From Nocardioides albus (GTDB lineage: Bacteria; Actinomycetota; Actinomycetes; Propionibacteriales; Nocardioidaceae): 64,000 nt of DNA. The stretch lies in the NCBI RefSeq assembly GCF_014648255.1, contig NZ_BMQT01000006.1:336698-400697 (forward strand), read 5' to 3'. The position numbers were made by a program, and so were the translations under genes. Each line of letters opens with the position of its first letter. Positions within the stretch are counted from its first letter, which is position 1. A model generated the notes under the pieces. It had not been told where the DNA came from. It made no database searches and saw nothing but the letters and a program-made list of their open reading frames with translations. Below are positions 10,812-19,447 of this stretch, piece after piece.

Positions 10812-12056
10812 ATGGCTCGGATCTCGGCGACAGCCCCACTGCACCATCCCCACTTCCGGTGGTTCTTCGCATCCCGGTCGGTGAACCTGGTCGGCAATTT
10901 CATGGCGCCGGTCGCGCTCGCCTTCGCCGTGATGGAGGTGAGCGACGCGCCGATCGCGATCGGCGCCGTCCTCGCGGCCCGGACCATCCCGATGATCATC
11001 TTCATGCTGATCGGCGGCGTGCTCGCCGACCGGTTGGGCCGCGCCCGGATCCTGTTCGCCTCCAACCTGGTCTCCGGTCTGAGCCAGGCGGCCGTCGCTG
11101 TCCTGGTCATCGCCGGCGTCGCCGAGCTGTGGCACCTGATCGCGCTCTCGGCCCTCAACGGCATCGTCTCCGCCGCCGGTCTGCCGGCTCAGCAGGGGAT
11201 CATTCCGCTCGTGGTGCCCCGCGACCAGCTGCAGGAGGCCAACGTCCTGCTGTCGCTGACCCGGGCGGTCGTCGCGATCGCCGGCCCTGGAACGGCGGGC
11301 CTGCTCGTCCTCAGCGTCGGCGCGGGCTGGGCGCTCGCGCTCGACGCCGCCACCTGGATCATCGCGGCGCTGCTGTTGCTGCCCGTCAAGCTCACCGGCT
11401 CGGTCGGCAAGGCCTCCGTCGTCGGCGACCTGCGTCTCGGCTGGGACTACTTCCGCTCGACCACCTGGCTGTGGCTCTGCGTCGGCGCCGCGACCATGCT
11501 CAACGCGCTCTACGAGGGCGGGTTGCTCACCCTCGGGCCACAGCGGGCCGAGGGCTCATCGCTGGGTGCCGGCGGCTGGGGCCTGATCCTCACCTTCCAG
11601 GGGATCGGCGTGCTCGCCGCGACCCTTGTGCTGATGAAGGTCCGGCTCGAACGACCCCTGTTCTTCGGCATGATCGGCATGGCCGCCTTCGGTCTGCCGA
11701 TCGCGGCCCTCGGGTTCTCCACCGACATGGCGGTGCTCCTGCCCGCGGCCGCCATCTCCGGCGCCGGTGTCCAGGTGTTCAGTCTCGGCTGGCAGCTGTC
11801 GATGCAGGAGAACGTCCCCGGTGAGCTGCTCTCCCGGGCGTCCTCCTACGACCAGCTCGGGACGTATATCGCGATTCCCATCGGGCAGCTGACGATGGGA
11901 CCCTTGGCCGCCGCGTACGGGATCGAGAACGTGCTCATGATCGCCGGGATCGCCTTCGTCGCGATCTCGCTGGCGACACTGCTGAGCCCAGCCGTACGCC
12001 GCCTGAGCCGCGTCACCGTCCCGGCCGTCGAACGCAACGGCGCTCCGGCGCACTAG
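10812..12056 (+). CDS. MFS transporter (MFS_3/EntS-like exporter)
   Basis: A 414-residue transporter with about twelve hydrophobic segments in two halves. The motif-A-like loop GGVLADRLGRARILF follows helix 2, and VSDAPIAIGAVLAARTIPMI is typical of the enterobactin-exporter type. It probably exports small molecules by proton antiport; the substrate is unknown. TATTCT ends about seven bases before the ATG, so the message may be leaderless. It converges on the DUF1697 gene with an eight-base gap. Confidence 0.88.
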   Translation: MARISATAPLHHPHFRWFFASRSVNLVGNFMAPVALAFAVMEVSDAPIAIGAVLAARTIPMIIFMLIGGVLADRLGRARILFASNLVSGLSQAAVAVLVIAGVAELWHLIALSALNGIVSAAGLPAQQGIIPLVVPRDQLQEANVLLSLTRAVVAIAGPGTAGLLVLSVGAGWALALDAATWIIAALLLLPVKLTGSVGKASVVGDLRLGWDYFRSTTWLWLCVGAATMLNALYEGGLLTLGPQRAEGSSLGAGGWGLILTFQGIGVLAATLVLMKVRLERPLFFGMIGMAAFGLPIAALGFSTDMAVLLPAAAISGAGVQVFSLGWQLSMQENVPGELLSRASSYDQLGTYIAIPIGQLTMGPLAAAYGIENVLMIAGIAFVAISLATLLSPAVRRLSRVTVPAVERNGAPAH

Positions 12057-12064
12057 CCCCGGCC

Positions 12065-12604
12065 TCACGCCCACCGGTCGGCGAGGGTGCGGATCACATT
12101 GAGGTTGCGGTTGGTGCTGACCGCGATGTGACGCTCGACCACGGCGTTGGTGATCTTCGTCTGGTGGAAGCTCTCGGTCAGCAGGTGCACGGCGCGACCG
12201 ATGACATAGACCTGCTCGCCCTCCCCCGCCCGGGCGACCAGCGCCTCGCGGGAGCCGGTGTCGCCGTGCTCCTTGCACAGGAACACGAACTGTCTGCCTT
12301 CGTGCCCCATCCCGACCGCCGCGGCATCGTTGGCGATCACCTTCAGCTCGGCGGGGGTGAGGCAGATCGTCGGCACCTCGAAGAAGCGATCGGCAGCGAA
12401 GGCCTCCTCCAGGATCGCCTCCATCTCGGCCCGGTCGCCGACCGGGTGGTCGAAGCGTACGTTGCCGGTGTTGATGTAGGTCTCGACGTCCGTCCCGCCC
12501 GCCCTCACGACCGCCGCGATGATCGCCTGCTTCGGGAACTTCCGGTTCGCGCCGAGGTTGATGGCGCGCAGGAACGCGATCCAGGTGTGCCGTTCCGTTG
12601 TCAT
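12065..12604 (-). CDS. DUF1697 family protein
   Basis: A 179-residue protein recognised as DUF1697 by WIAFLRAINLGANRKFP, TYINTGNVRF and the end TNRNLNVIRTLADRWA. The family is cytoplasmic, widespread and of unknown biochemical role. Length is normal. It is divergent from a MarR regulator with 57 bp between, which makes it a candidate target of that regulator. Confidence 0.85.
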   Translation of the reverse strand: MTTERHTWIAFLRAINLGANRKFPKQAIIAAVVRAGGTDVETYINTGNVRFDHPVGDRAEMEAILEEAFAADRFFEVPTICLTPAELKVIANDAAAVGMGHEGRQFVFLCKEHGDTGSREALVARAGEGEQVYVIGRAVHLLTESFHQTKITNAVVERHIAVSTNRNLNVIRTLADRWA

Positions 12605-12661
12605 TCTCAGATAGTCTCCACCCGTCCGCCGCGCCGCAACCCCGACCCTGGAATCCGATCG

Positions 12662-13138
12662 ATGCCTTCACAGCAGCTGCTCTCCACGGCAGCCCCGACC
12701 GCCTCGGGCTCCGCTTCGGCGAAGACCCTGGACCTCTCCAGCGACCTGGTCGTCTACGCGGCGCGTCTCATGCGCCTCGTACGCCGCGCCCTGGACCTAC
12801 CGGCCAGTGTCCGGGTCCTCACGATCCTCGACGCCGTCGGGCCGCTCGGCATCACCGACCTGGCCCGCGCCGACGGCTGCTCGCAACCGACCATGTCGGC
12901 CCAGATCGCCCAGCTGGTCGAGACCGGCCTGGTCAGCAAGGAGCCCAATCCCGCCGATGCGCGGGCGAGCCTGGTCACCCTCACGGACGCCGGTCGGGCA
13001 GACCTCGCCGACGTGCGCGAGCGCATCTCCCACCTCATCGCCGAGCGCCTCGAGTCTCGCAACCGCACCGAGGCCGAGCTCGAGGGCGCGGTCGCGGTGC
13101 TTCGCGACCTGGTCGAGGGCGACTCCCCGACCGCCTAG
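12662..13138 (+). CDS. MarR family transcriptional regulator
   Basis: A 158-residue winged-helix regulator. The recognition helix region is LARADGCSQPTMSAQIAQL and the wing is VSKEPNPADARASLVTLT. The first 23 residues precede the fold and contain ASGSAS, encoded by a copy of the 18-base repeat found also in kynU (12702-12719). The start ATG has no clear Shine-Dalgarno and is 57 bp from the divergent DUF1697 gene. The TAG stop is part of the CTAG at the left end of a family B repeat. Confidence 0.85.
   Translation: MPSQQLLSTAAPTASGSASAKTLDLSSDLVVYAARLMRLVRRALDLPASVRVLTILDAVGPLGITDLARADGCSQPTMSAQIAQLVETGLVSKEPNPADARASLVTLTDAGRADLADVRERISHLIAERLESRNRTEAELEGAVAVLRDLVEGDSPTA
12702..12719 (+). repeat. 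18-base dispersed repeat (family F), copy 1
   Basis: The 18-mer CCTCGGGCTCCGCTTCGG lies within the 5' part of the marR gene. Identical copies are at 33048 and 42514, and a one-mismatch copy is at 54777, all on the same strand of the window. Confidence 0.8.
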
Positions 13139-13301
13139 TGGCGCGTCCTGGAAGTTCCTGGACGGTTGGCGTCGTCAGGGTGCGTGCATGGCGAGGCGGC
13201 GTCGCGAAGTCATACCGGGCGTCTTCCGAGCGGCGCCAACGCTGCCAGGTGCGTGCCATGGCGGCGCGAAGCGCCTAGGAACTTCTGGGACGCGCCACTA
13301 G
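13135..13301. repeat. Family B structured repeat, copy 1
   Basis: Imperfect terminal arms pair CTAGTGGCGCGTCC with GGACGCGCCACTAG and continue into GGAAGTTCCT/AGGAACTTCT. The CTAG at each end contains the TAG stops of both convergent genes (marR and cutC). The interior has a short GTTGGCG/CGCCAAC pair and two related direct segments (GGTGCGTGC-ATGGCG). The 163 bp core (13137-13299) is about 95% identical to 57250-57412, with no length change. Confidence 0.93.
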
Positions 13302-14035
13302 TGGCGGCCGAGCACAGCAGCTGCAGCGGCGACGACCGCAGGATCGGTCACCCAGTGGCCACCGTCGTCGGCGTCGCCCAACGCGAGCCGGGAGGCAGAG
13401 GGGATCCGCCGCTTCGCGGACAGGTGCACGCCCTCGACGCCGAGCGCGGCGAGCGCCCTGATCGCCTCCACACTCACCCCACCGCCGGCCAGCACGTCCG
13501 GCCCCTCCACCGCCACCATCGCGGCGATCGTCGCCGCGCCCGCGGCTGCGGTCGACGCACCTCCCGAGGTGAGCACCCGGTCGACCATGCCGCTCAGCGC
13601 TCGGACCGCCGCGACCGGGTCGGCACTGAGGTCGACGGCGCGGTGGAACGTCACCGTCGCCTCGTACGCTGCGGCCTTCTCCGCGATCCGGCGGACCAGG
13701 TCCACGTCCGGCAACCCGTCCGTGGTGAGCGCACCGATCACGATCCCGTCGGCGCCGGCCTCGAGGATCGTGTCGACCTCTCGTGCCAGCAGGTCCCGCT
13801 CTTCCCGGGAGTAGCTGAATCCGCCCGGGCGCGGCCGGACGAGCACCTGGACGCCCTGCCACCCGTCGCCGGCCTCGATGCCGCCGACCTCGTCGAGGAC
13901 CGCCTCGAGGAGCCCGTGCGACGGCGTGACACCGCCGACCTCGAGCGCCGAGCAGAGCTCGACGCGGTTCGCCCCGCCCTCGCGAGCAGCGCGTGCCCCC
14001 TCCACCGAGGTCACCGCGATCTCCAGCGCGGTCAT
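13298..14035 (-). CDS. cutC: CutC family protein (copper homeostasis-type TIM barrel)
   Basis: A 245-residue TIM-barrel protein recognised as CutC by ALEIAVTSVEGARAAREGGANRVELCS, the VLVRPRPGGFSYSREE segment and RVLTSGGA. The family is linked to copper tolerance, although its chemistry is unsettled. The start is the ATG at 14035 (MTALEIAV); the longer open frame upstream has no family match. The TAG stop lies in the palindromic end of the family B repeat, which it shares with marR. Confidence 0.88.
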   Translation of the reverse strand: MTALEIAVTSVEGARAAREGGANRVELCSALEVGGVTPSHGLLEAVLDEVGGIEAGDGWQGVQVLVRPRPGGFSYSREERDLLAREVDTILEAGADGIVIGALTTDGLPDVDLVRRIAEKAAAYEATVTFHRAVDLSADPVAAVRALSGMVDRVLTSGGASTAAAGAATIAAMVAVEGPDVLAGGGVSVEAIRALAALGVEGVHLSAKRRIPSASRLALGDADDGGHWVTDPAVVAAAAAVLGRH

Positions 14036-14129
14036 GCGCTGCCCACGCCGGATACGACGGGACGTTCCGGTCGCTCTACCCGCGAGTAACCGACAATTAC
14101 GTCCCGTCGTACCTCGCGACGGGACCCGG

Positions 14130-15911
14130 TCACGCCGAGCCCCGTGCCGCCCAGTCACGCAGGGTGTCGATCCGCTCACGCAGCTGGTCGGCGTTGGCGA
14201 CCGCGGCGGGCGGGCCGCCGCACTCCTTGCGGAGCCGGTTGTGGGTGACCCCGTGGGGCGTCTTGGTGCGGTGGTGCCAGGCGGCGACCAGGCCGTTGAG
14301 CTCTCGGCGGAGCACGGCGAGCTGCTCGTGGGCGGCGACCGCGGCGACCGGCTCGTCGGCAGCGACGGGCGCAGAGGCGGACTTCTGCTTGCGCGCCCGG
14401 TCGCTCTGCCGCTGTTGGAGCAGGGCCTTCATCTGGTCGGTGTCGAGCAGGCCGGGGATGCCGAGGAAGTCCATCTCCTCCTCGGAGCCGACGTGCACCT
14501 CGCCGGAGTGGCCGAACTCGCCGCCGTCGAAGAGCACCCGGTCGAAGCGCGCCTCCGACCCCATGGCCTCCCAGGCTCCCAGCTCCTCCTCGGAGGCGCC
14601 CTCCTCGGCGTTGGCCGCGGCCATCAGCGCGTCCTCGGCGGCGAAGATGTCGTCCTCGCTGGTGACCTTCTTGCCGAGCACGTGGTCGCGCTGCAGCTCG
14701 AGCTCCGAGGCGAAGCCGAGCAGGTTCGGGACCGACGGCAGGAAGACCGAGGCCGTCTCACCCCGGGTCCGCGCTCGTACGAAGCGCCCCACCGCCTGCG
14801 CGAAGAACAGCGGCGTGGAGGTGGTGGTCGCGTAGACCCCGACCGCGAGCCGGGGCACGTCGACGCCCTCGGAGACCATCCGGACCGCGACCATCCAGCG
14901 GTCGTCGGACTCGGAGAACTTGGCGATCTTCTTCGAGCCGGCCTTCTCGTCGGAGAGCACCACGGTGGCGCTCTGTCCGGTGATCGTCTTCAGCGTCTTG
15001 GCGTAGGAGCGCGCCGACTCCTGGTCGGTCGCGATGACGAGCCCGCCCGCGTCCGGGACGTGGCGGCGTACCTCGGTCAGGCGCTTGTCGGCGGCCGCCA
15101 GCACCGATGGGATCCACGATCCGGCCGGGTCCAGCGCGGTCCGCAGTGCCTGCGAGGTCAGGTCCTTGGTCAGCGGCTCGCCGAGGTGGGCGGCGATCTC
15201 GTCGCCGGCACGGGTGCGCCACTGCATCTGTCCGGAGTAGGCCATGAAGAGCACCGGCCGGACGACGTGGTCGCGCAGCGCCTCGGCGTAGCCGTAGGTG
15301 TAGTCGGCCGCCGAGCGCGGGATACCGTCCTCGCCGGGCGCGTAGGTGACGAACGGGATCGGGTTGGTGTCGGAGCGGAACGGCGTACCGGTCAGCGCCA
15401 GCCGCCGTGCGGCCGGCTCGAAGGCCTCCCTGACCCCCTCGCCCCACGAGAGCGCGTCACCGGCGTGGTGCACCTCGTCGAGGATCACCAGAGTCTTGAA
15501 CCGCTCGGTGCGGATCCGCATCGCGAGCGGGTTGACCGCCACCCCTGCGTACGTCACGGCGATCCCGACGTAGTCGGCCGAGGTCTTGCCCTGGCCGGCG
15601 GAGTAGGTCGGGTCGATCGGGATCCCCGCCCGCGCAGCCGCCTCCGCCCACTGGACCTTGAGGTGCTCGGTGGGCGCGACGATCGTCACCCGGTCGACCA
15701 GGCGGCGCCCGAGGAGCTCGGCGGCGACCGTCAGCGCGAAGGTCGTCTTACCGGCACCAGGGGTCGCGACGGCGAGGAAGTCACGGGGCTGGTCGTCGAG
15801 ATAGGCGTTCAGCGCCTCCTGCTGCCAAGCACGGAGCTTGGGCGCAGTGCCCCACGCGGCCTTGTTGGGCCACGCAGGTGTGAGAGCGCCGGGGAGATCG
15901 GCACTGCTCAC
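14130..15911 (-). CDS. DEAD/DEAH-box helicase (SF2, type III restriction-like)
   Basis: A 593-residue SF2 helicase. The order is a Q-like region (LRAWQQEAL), Walker A ATPGAGKTT (about residues 50-57), DEVHH Walker B, motif III LTGTPFRSD and C-terminal motifs VAVRMVSEGVDVPRLAVGVY and QAVGRFVRAR. The last 200 residues are acidic and family-specific. The GTG start at 15911 overlaps the DUF3039 stop (GTGA), so the two are coupled. The likely role is ATP-driven nucleic-acid unwinding or translocation in DNA repair; this actinobacterial subfamily has no firm function. The frame is open further upstream but only antisense or shadow sequence is there. Confidence 0.87.
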   Translation of the reverse strand: MSSADLPGALTPAWPNKAAWGTAPKLRAWQQEALNAYLDDQPRDFLAVATPGAGKTTFALTVAAELLGRRLVDRVTIVAPTEHLKVQWAEAAARAGIPIDPTYSAGQGKTSADYVGIAVTYAGVAVNPLAMRIRTERFKTLVILDEVHHAGDALSWGEGVREAFEPAARRLALTGTPFRSDTNPIPFVTYAPGEDGIPRSAADYTYGYAEALRDHVVRPVLFMAYSGQMQWRTRAGDEIAAHLGEPLTKDLTSQALRTALDPAGSWIPSVLAAADKRLTEVRRHVPDAGGLVIATDQESARSYAKTLKTITGQSATVVLSDEKAGSKKIAKFSESDDRWMVAVRMVSEGVDVPRLAVGVYATTTSTPLFFAQAVGRFVRARTRGETASVFLPSVPNLLGFASELELQRDHVLGKKVTSEDDIFAAEDALMAAANAEEGASEEELGAWEAMGSEARFDRVLFDGGEFGHSGEVHVGSEEEMDFLGIPGLLDTDQMKALLQQRQSDRARKQKSASAPVAADEPVAAVAAHEQLAVLRRELNGLVAAWHHRTKTPHGVTHNRLRKECGGPPAAVANADQLRERIDTLRDWAARGSA

Positions 15912-16186
15912 TCGTCGTCGCCCTCGCCACCGCTCGGCGGCATCCCCTCGAAGATCTCTTTGCAGTCGGGGCAGACCGGGAACTTGGACCCGTCGCGGCT
16001 CGGCACCCACACCTTGCCGCACAGCGCGACCACGGGCGTGCCCATGACCATCGCCTCGGTCAGCTTGTCCTTCTCCACATAGTGGGAGTAGCGGTCGTGG
16101 TCACCCTCCTCGGTGGGGACGTCTTGATGACGAACGTCCTCCCGTTCTTTGACGGCTTCTTTCGTGCCGAATCCCAGGATGCCCAT
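15908..16186 (-). CDS. DUF3039 zinc-ribbon-like protein
   Basis: A 92-residue protein of the DUF3039 family with conserved HYVEKDKLTEAMVMGTPVVA and a likely metal site (CGKVW then CPDCKEIFEGM). The family is actinobacterial and uncharacterised. It is translationally coupled to the helicase, so it may be a partner of that enzyme; this is inference from gene overlap. Confidence 0.85.
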   Translation of the reverse strand: MGILGFGTKEAVKEREDVRHQDVPTEEGDHDRYSHYVEKDKLTEAMVMGTPVVALCGKVWVPSRDGSKFPVCPDCKEIFEGMPPSGGEGDDE

Positions 16187-16209
16187 GCCTCCAACCTTAC
16201 AAGGGTCCG

Positions 16210-16776
16210 TTAGTTGAGTCCGGGGTCGGGCGGGCGCGTGGCGTGGAATGCCAGCTCACCGGGCTGGCGACGGAGCACCGCGCCCCACATCGAGCTGACG
16301 TCGTCGAGGAAGGAGTCGTAGGGCTCGCCGTCGATGACATACCAGGACCCCTCCTCCACCTCGCTCTGCAGCTGGGCTGCCCCCCAACCTGCGTAGCCGG
16401 CAAAGATACGCAGGCGCGACAGGGTTCCGTCGACCAGCTCGACGGGCGTGTCGAGGTCGAGCAGCCCGAGGCGCCCGACCACCGGCCGGAAGCCCAGCGG
16501 CGGGTCGTCGGCGTCGACCAGGAGAGCGACCGCGATCGCGGCGTCCTTGCTCACCGGGCCGCCCTGGAAGAGCACGTCGGGATCGGCGACAGAAGCCGCC
16601 CACGGATGGAGCACCTCGGCGACGGGAACCGGTGAGGGCCGGTTCAGTACGACGCCGAGCGCCCCGTCGTCGTTGACCTCGATCAGCAGCACCACGGTGT
16701 CGACGAAGTTGGGATCACGGAGCTCGGGCGTGGCCACCAGCAGCCGACCGGCGCGTACGTCCGTCTGCTCGGTCAT
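16210..16776 (-). CDS. YqgE/AlgH family protein (DUF179)
   Basis: A 188-residue protein with the family hallmarks GRLLVATPELRDPNFVDTVVLL, GALGVVLNRPS, FQGGPVS and RIFAGYAGWGAAQLQSEV. AlgH/YqgE is a conserved cytoplasmic fold whose precise role is unsettled. The ATG at 16776 opens a frame without a clear Shine-Dalgarno. Upstream, 16777-16929 contains no convincing gene. Confidence 0.88.
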   Translation of the reverse strand: MTEQTDVRAGRLLVATPELRDPNFVDTVVLLIEVNDDGALGVVLNRPSPVPVAEVLHPWAASVADPDVLFQGGPVSKDAAIAVALLVDADDPPLGFRPVVGRLGLLDLDTPVELVDGTLSRLRIFAGYAGWGAAQLQSEVEEGSWYVIDGEPYDSFLDDVSSMWGAVLRRQPGELAFHATRPPDPGLN

Positions 16777-16929
16777 GACGCCATGATCGCATCACCTGTG
16801 AAACAACAGCTGGAACTCGAATCCGACACGTATGGAGACTCCGGGGCCGGCGCTGAGGGAGTGCGGAGGGAGATCCGCGGGAGGGTGCACCGGCGCCCGG
16901 AGCCTGGCTCGATGAGGCAGTACGCCGCC

Positions 16930-17460
16930 TCAGGCCGCCGACCGCACCGACCGGAACATGTCGACGAGACCCGCGAAGGGGCCGCGGTCGACGATCGGGG
17001 CGGCCGGTTCGTACTCGGCCCGGGCTCGCAGCTCGATCATCGAGCCGACCTGGACGCACTGGGCGTCGGCGAAGGCACCCTTGCCCGCCATGACGGCAAG
17101 GGTGAGGTGCTCTTTGGTCCGCGCCTTGGCCAGCGCGTCGGCCATGGTCTCGTCGACGGGAAGGGCGTGGTAACGGTCGAGGACCGCGCGGACTCCGGGC
17201 AGGTCGTCGGCAGTGCCGTGCCAGGCACGGACGACGGCGTCCTCGAGGTCCATCGGCTGGTCGGCGAGCTCGGTCTCGATGCGGCCGGACAGGCGGGTGT
17301 GCCAGCGCAGCTGCAGGGCGGCGAGCAGGTCGAGCTCGTCGGCGAAGGTTTCGGTGACGCCGGGAAGATCCATGGGCAGCAGGCCGTCTCGACGATCGTC
17401 GACGGCGGCGACCACACCGCGGAGGATCTCCCCGCGCTTGTGATGGCTGGTCCAGCTCAT
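16930..17460 (-). CDS. Conserved hypothetical protein, divergent from and probably controlled by TetR
   Basis: A 176-residue soluble protein without signal or membrane segments; I do not recognise the family. It is mostly helical, with blocks DLLAALQLRWHTRLSGRIE and VVRAWHGTADDLPGVRAVLD. The start ATG at 17460 has an excellent AAGGAG six bases upstream; an in-frame GTG 33 bases further up would place translation close to the operator. It is divergent from the TetR gene, with an inverted repeat between them. Confidence 0.75.
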   Translation of the reverse strand: MSWTSHHKRGEILRGVVAAVDDRRDGLLPMDLPGVTETFADELDLLAALQLRWHTRLSGRIETELADQPMDLEDAVVRAWHGTADDLPGVRAVLDRYHALPVDETMADALAKARTKEHLTLAVMAGKGAFADAQCVQVGSMIELRARAEYEPAAPIVDRGPFAGLVDMFRSVRSAA

Positions 17461-17491
17461 TATCGGCTCCTTGCGGAAGATCGTCACCCAC

Positions 17492-17517
17492 ATACTGTGA
17501 GTACGTACCTACAGTAT
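17492..17517. promoter_or_regulatory. Probable TetR operator
   Basis: Half-sites ATACTGTGAG and CCTACAGTAT match at nine of ten positions around the palindromic centre TACGTA. It lies 31 bp from the start of the hypothetical gene and 67 bp from the TetR start. A second short palindrome, CATACC-AAG-GGTATG, is at 17522-17536. The position between divergent genes fits autoregulation. Confidence 0.7.
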
Positions 17518-17584
17518 TGAACATACCAAGGGTATGGCCAATACCTGGGACGGTGATTCCGAACACGGCCGTTAGAGTGGGCGG

Positions 17585-18274
17585 GTGGCAAAGTCGTCCG
17601 TGAGCAAGCTCGTCCCCAAGGTTCCCCCGCTGCCGTCGGTCCCTGGGATGTCGCGGAGGCAACAGTTCTCCGCCTCGACCAAGAAGACCTTGATCGAGGT
17701 CGCCGAGAAGCTCTTCACCGAGCACGGTTACGCGAGCACGTCGCTGGACGCCATCGTGGCCGGGGCCGAGGTCACGAAGGGCGCGCTCTACCACCACTTC
17801 AGCGGCAAGCAGGCGCTCTACGAGGTCGTCTTCGAGAAGGTCGAGGCCGCCACCGCGCAGAGCATCGACGCGGCCATGCGCGAGACGAAGGACCCCTGGG
17901 AGCAGGCGAGGGCCGGGCTGCGTACGTTCCTGGAGGCGGTCCAGCAGCCCACCTACCGCCGCATCGTCGTGCAGGAAGGGCCATCGGTCCTCGGCTATCA
18001 GCGCTACCGCGAGCAGGAGGAGCGCTCCACGTTCACCGTCGTCGAGGACATCGTCGCCGCTGTCCTGCGCGCCGGCGACCGGAGCGTGGACGACGAGATG
18101 GTCGCGACCTTCGCCCGGCTCTTCTTCGGGGCGATGTCGGCCGCCGGCGAGTCCGTCACCGAGGCCAGCGACCCCGAGGACGCAGCCGACCGCATCGAGC
18201 TGGCCGTGACCTACCTGCTGACCGGGGTCCGGACCCTGGCCGAGCAAGGCGTCAGGGTCGAGGACATGCGCTGA
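17585..18274 (+). CDS. TetR family transcriptional regulator
   Basis: A 229-residue regulator. The N-terminal HTH follows a 25-residue basic/proline leader: TLIEVAEKLFTEHGYASTSLDAIVAGAEVTKGALYHHFSGKQ, with the YHHF tetrad in the recognition region. The C-terminal ligand-binding domain fits the type with a tetracyclin-repressor-like C-terminal fold. The ligand is unknown. The start is the GTG at 17585. It converges on the DUF3048 gene with a 22-base gap. Confidence 0.9.
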   Translation: MAKSSVSKLVPKVPPLPSVPGMSRRQQFSASTKKTLIEVAEKLFTEHGYASTSLDAIVAGAEVTKGALYHHFSGKQALYEVVFEKVEAATAQSIDAAMRETKDPWEQARAGLRTFLEAVQQPTYRRIVVQEGPSVLGYQRYREQEERSTFTVVEDIVAAVLRAGDRSVDDEMVATFARLFFGAMSAAGESVTEASDPEDAADRIELAVTYLLTGVRTLAEQGVRVEDMR

Positions 18275-18296
18275 TCCACCGCTCCGGCGGGCAGCG

Positions 18297-19340
18297 CTAC
18301 TCGACGCTCACCCCACCGGGCTCTACCTGGCCGTTGCCCTTCGGGATCAGGTCCAGCCACACCTTGCCCGGCGGGATCTCGATCGCGGCGCCGCTCGCGT
18401 CGGTGAACGCGACCGCGCCCTTCTCGCCCTTCTTCACCCAGGTCGCCTCGACGATCTGGCCGGCGCGCATGATCCACGCCTTGCCCCGACCGGTGAAGTG
18501 GGAGACCGGGACGATCGCGCCGCCCGGGTCCTTGTAGGGAGCGATGGTGGTCCTGGTCTGCGCGACGACGACGGTGTCGGCGAGGAACTGGCCGCTCTTC
18601 GACATGTAGTGGTTCTGGAGGCGGTATTTGCCGCCCTTGAAGATCCAGTTGTCCGTGCGCGCCTGGGAGAACTTCACGTCGACGGCCTTGGCGGGCTTGC
18701 CGCCGGTCAGCTCGGTGGTCGCGTCGCCCCAGGGCATGAAGTCGGCGGGCCGCTCGGCCTTGCCGTCCTTCGCAGCTGCCTTGCCTGCCTTGGCGACCTT
18801 GGCGACGACGCTGTGCAGGAAGTCGTGCGGCTTGCTGGTGTCGCGTACGACGTAGGGGGTGGACATGTCGATCCACTCCACGTCGTGCTTCTTCAGCTGA
18901 GCGTAGGTGTAGGGGGCGGCGCCGCTGGTCATGATCTTGGCCCCGATCGGCGCGGCGATCCCGGCGTCGGTCGCACGCATCGACCGGACCGGCCCGGCCT
19001 CCTTCGGAAGCTGGGAGTAGTACGCGACGGCCAACCGCGTCACGCCACCCTCGACCAGCTCCTGGACGACCATGTCCGCCTTGGCCATCCCGTACTGCGG
19101 GGCGCTGGCTGGGGTGTTGTCGATCTTGACGATGTAGGCGGGGTGCTGACGAGCGGCGGTCTGCCCCTCGGGGAGCTCGGCCCCGGTCAGCGGCTCGTGG
19201 TCGGGCTCAGCGGGCGCGGACGGCGACGGCTTCGTCTCCTTCGGCTCCTCCGAGGAGCCACAGCCGGTCAGGACCAGTCCCGCGGCGGCGAGCGTCGCTG
19301 TCGCTCGCAGCAGGAACCCCGGGCGGGACGTGCGCATCAT
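18297..19340 (-). CDS. DUF3048 domain lipoprotein (YerB-like)
   Basis: A 347-residue exported lipoprotein. The signal peptide ends in the lipobox LTGC, followed by a Ser/Pro/Glu-rich linker to about residue 60. DUF3048 motifs follow: AYIVKIDNTPASAPQYGMAKADMVVQELVEGGVTRLAVAYY and VRSMRATD. The C-terminal part carries NHYMSKSG and the VWLDLIPKGN region. The family lies on the outer face of the membrane and its role is unknown. The start is the first ATG or the adjacent one (19337), behind GGAG. Confidence 0.87.
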   Translation of the reverse strand: MMRTSRPGFLLRATATLAAAGLVLTGCGSSEEPKETKPSPSAPAEPDHEPLTGAELPEGQTAARQHPAYIVKIDNTPASAPQYGMAKADMVVQELVEGGVTRLAVAYYSQLPKEAGPVRSMRATDAGIAAPIGAKIMTSGAAPYTYAQLKKHDVEWIDMSTPYVVRDTSKPHDFLHSVVAKVAKAGKAAAKDGKAERPADFMPWGDATTELTGGKPAKAVDVKFSQARTDNWIFKGGKYRLQNHYMSKSGQFLADTVVVAQTRTTIAPYKDPGGAIVPVSHFTGRGKAWIMRAGQIVEATWVKKGEKGAVAFTDASGAAIEIPPGKVWLDLIPKGNGQVEPGGVSVE

Positions 19341-19447
19341 CGATCTCCATCTGCATCGGCCAGCATCGGCTCATCTACCTTGACGAGTGTCAGACGGTAA
19401 TCGTTGCATCCAACGCAGGCGCGCCCGGGGTTCCTCGCTTGACCAGA

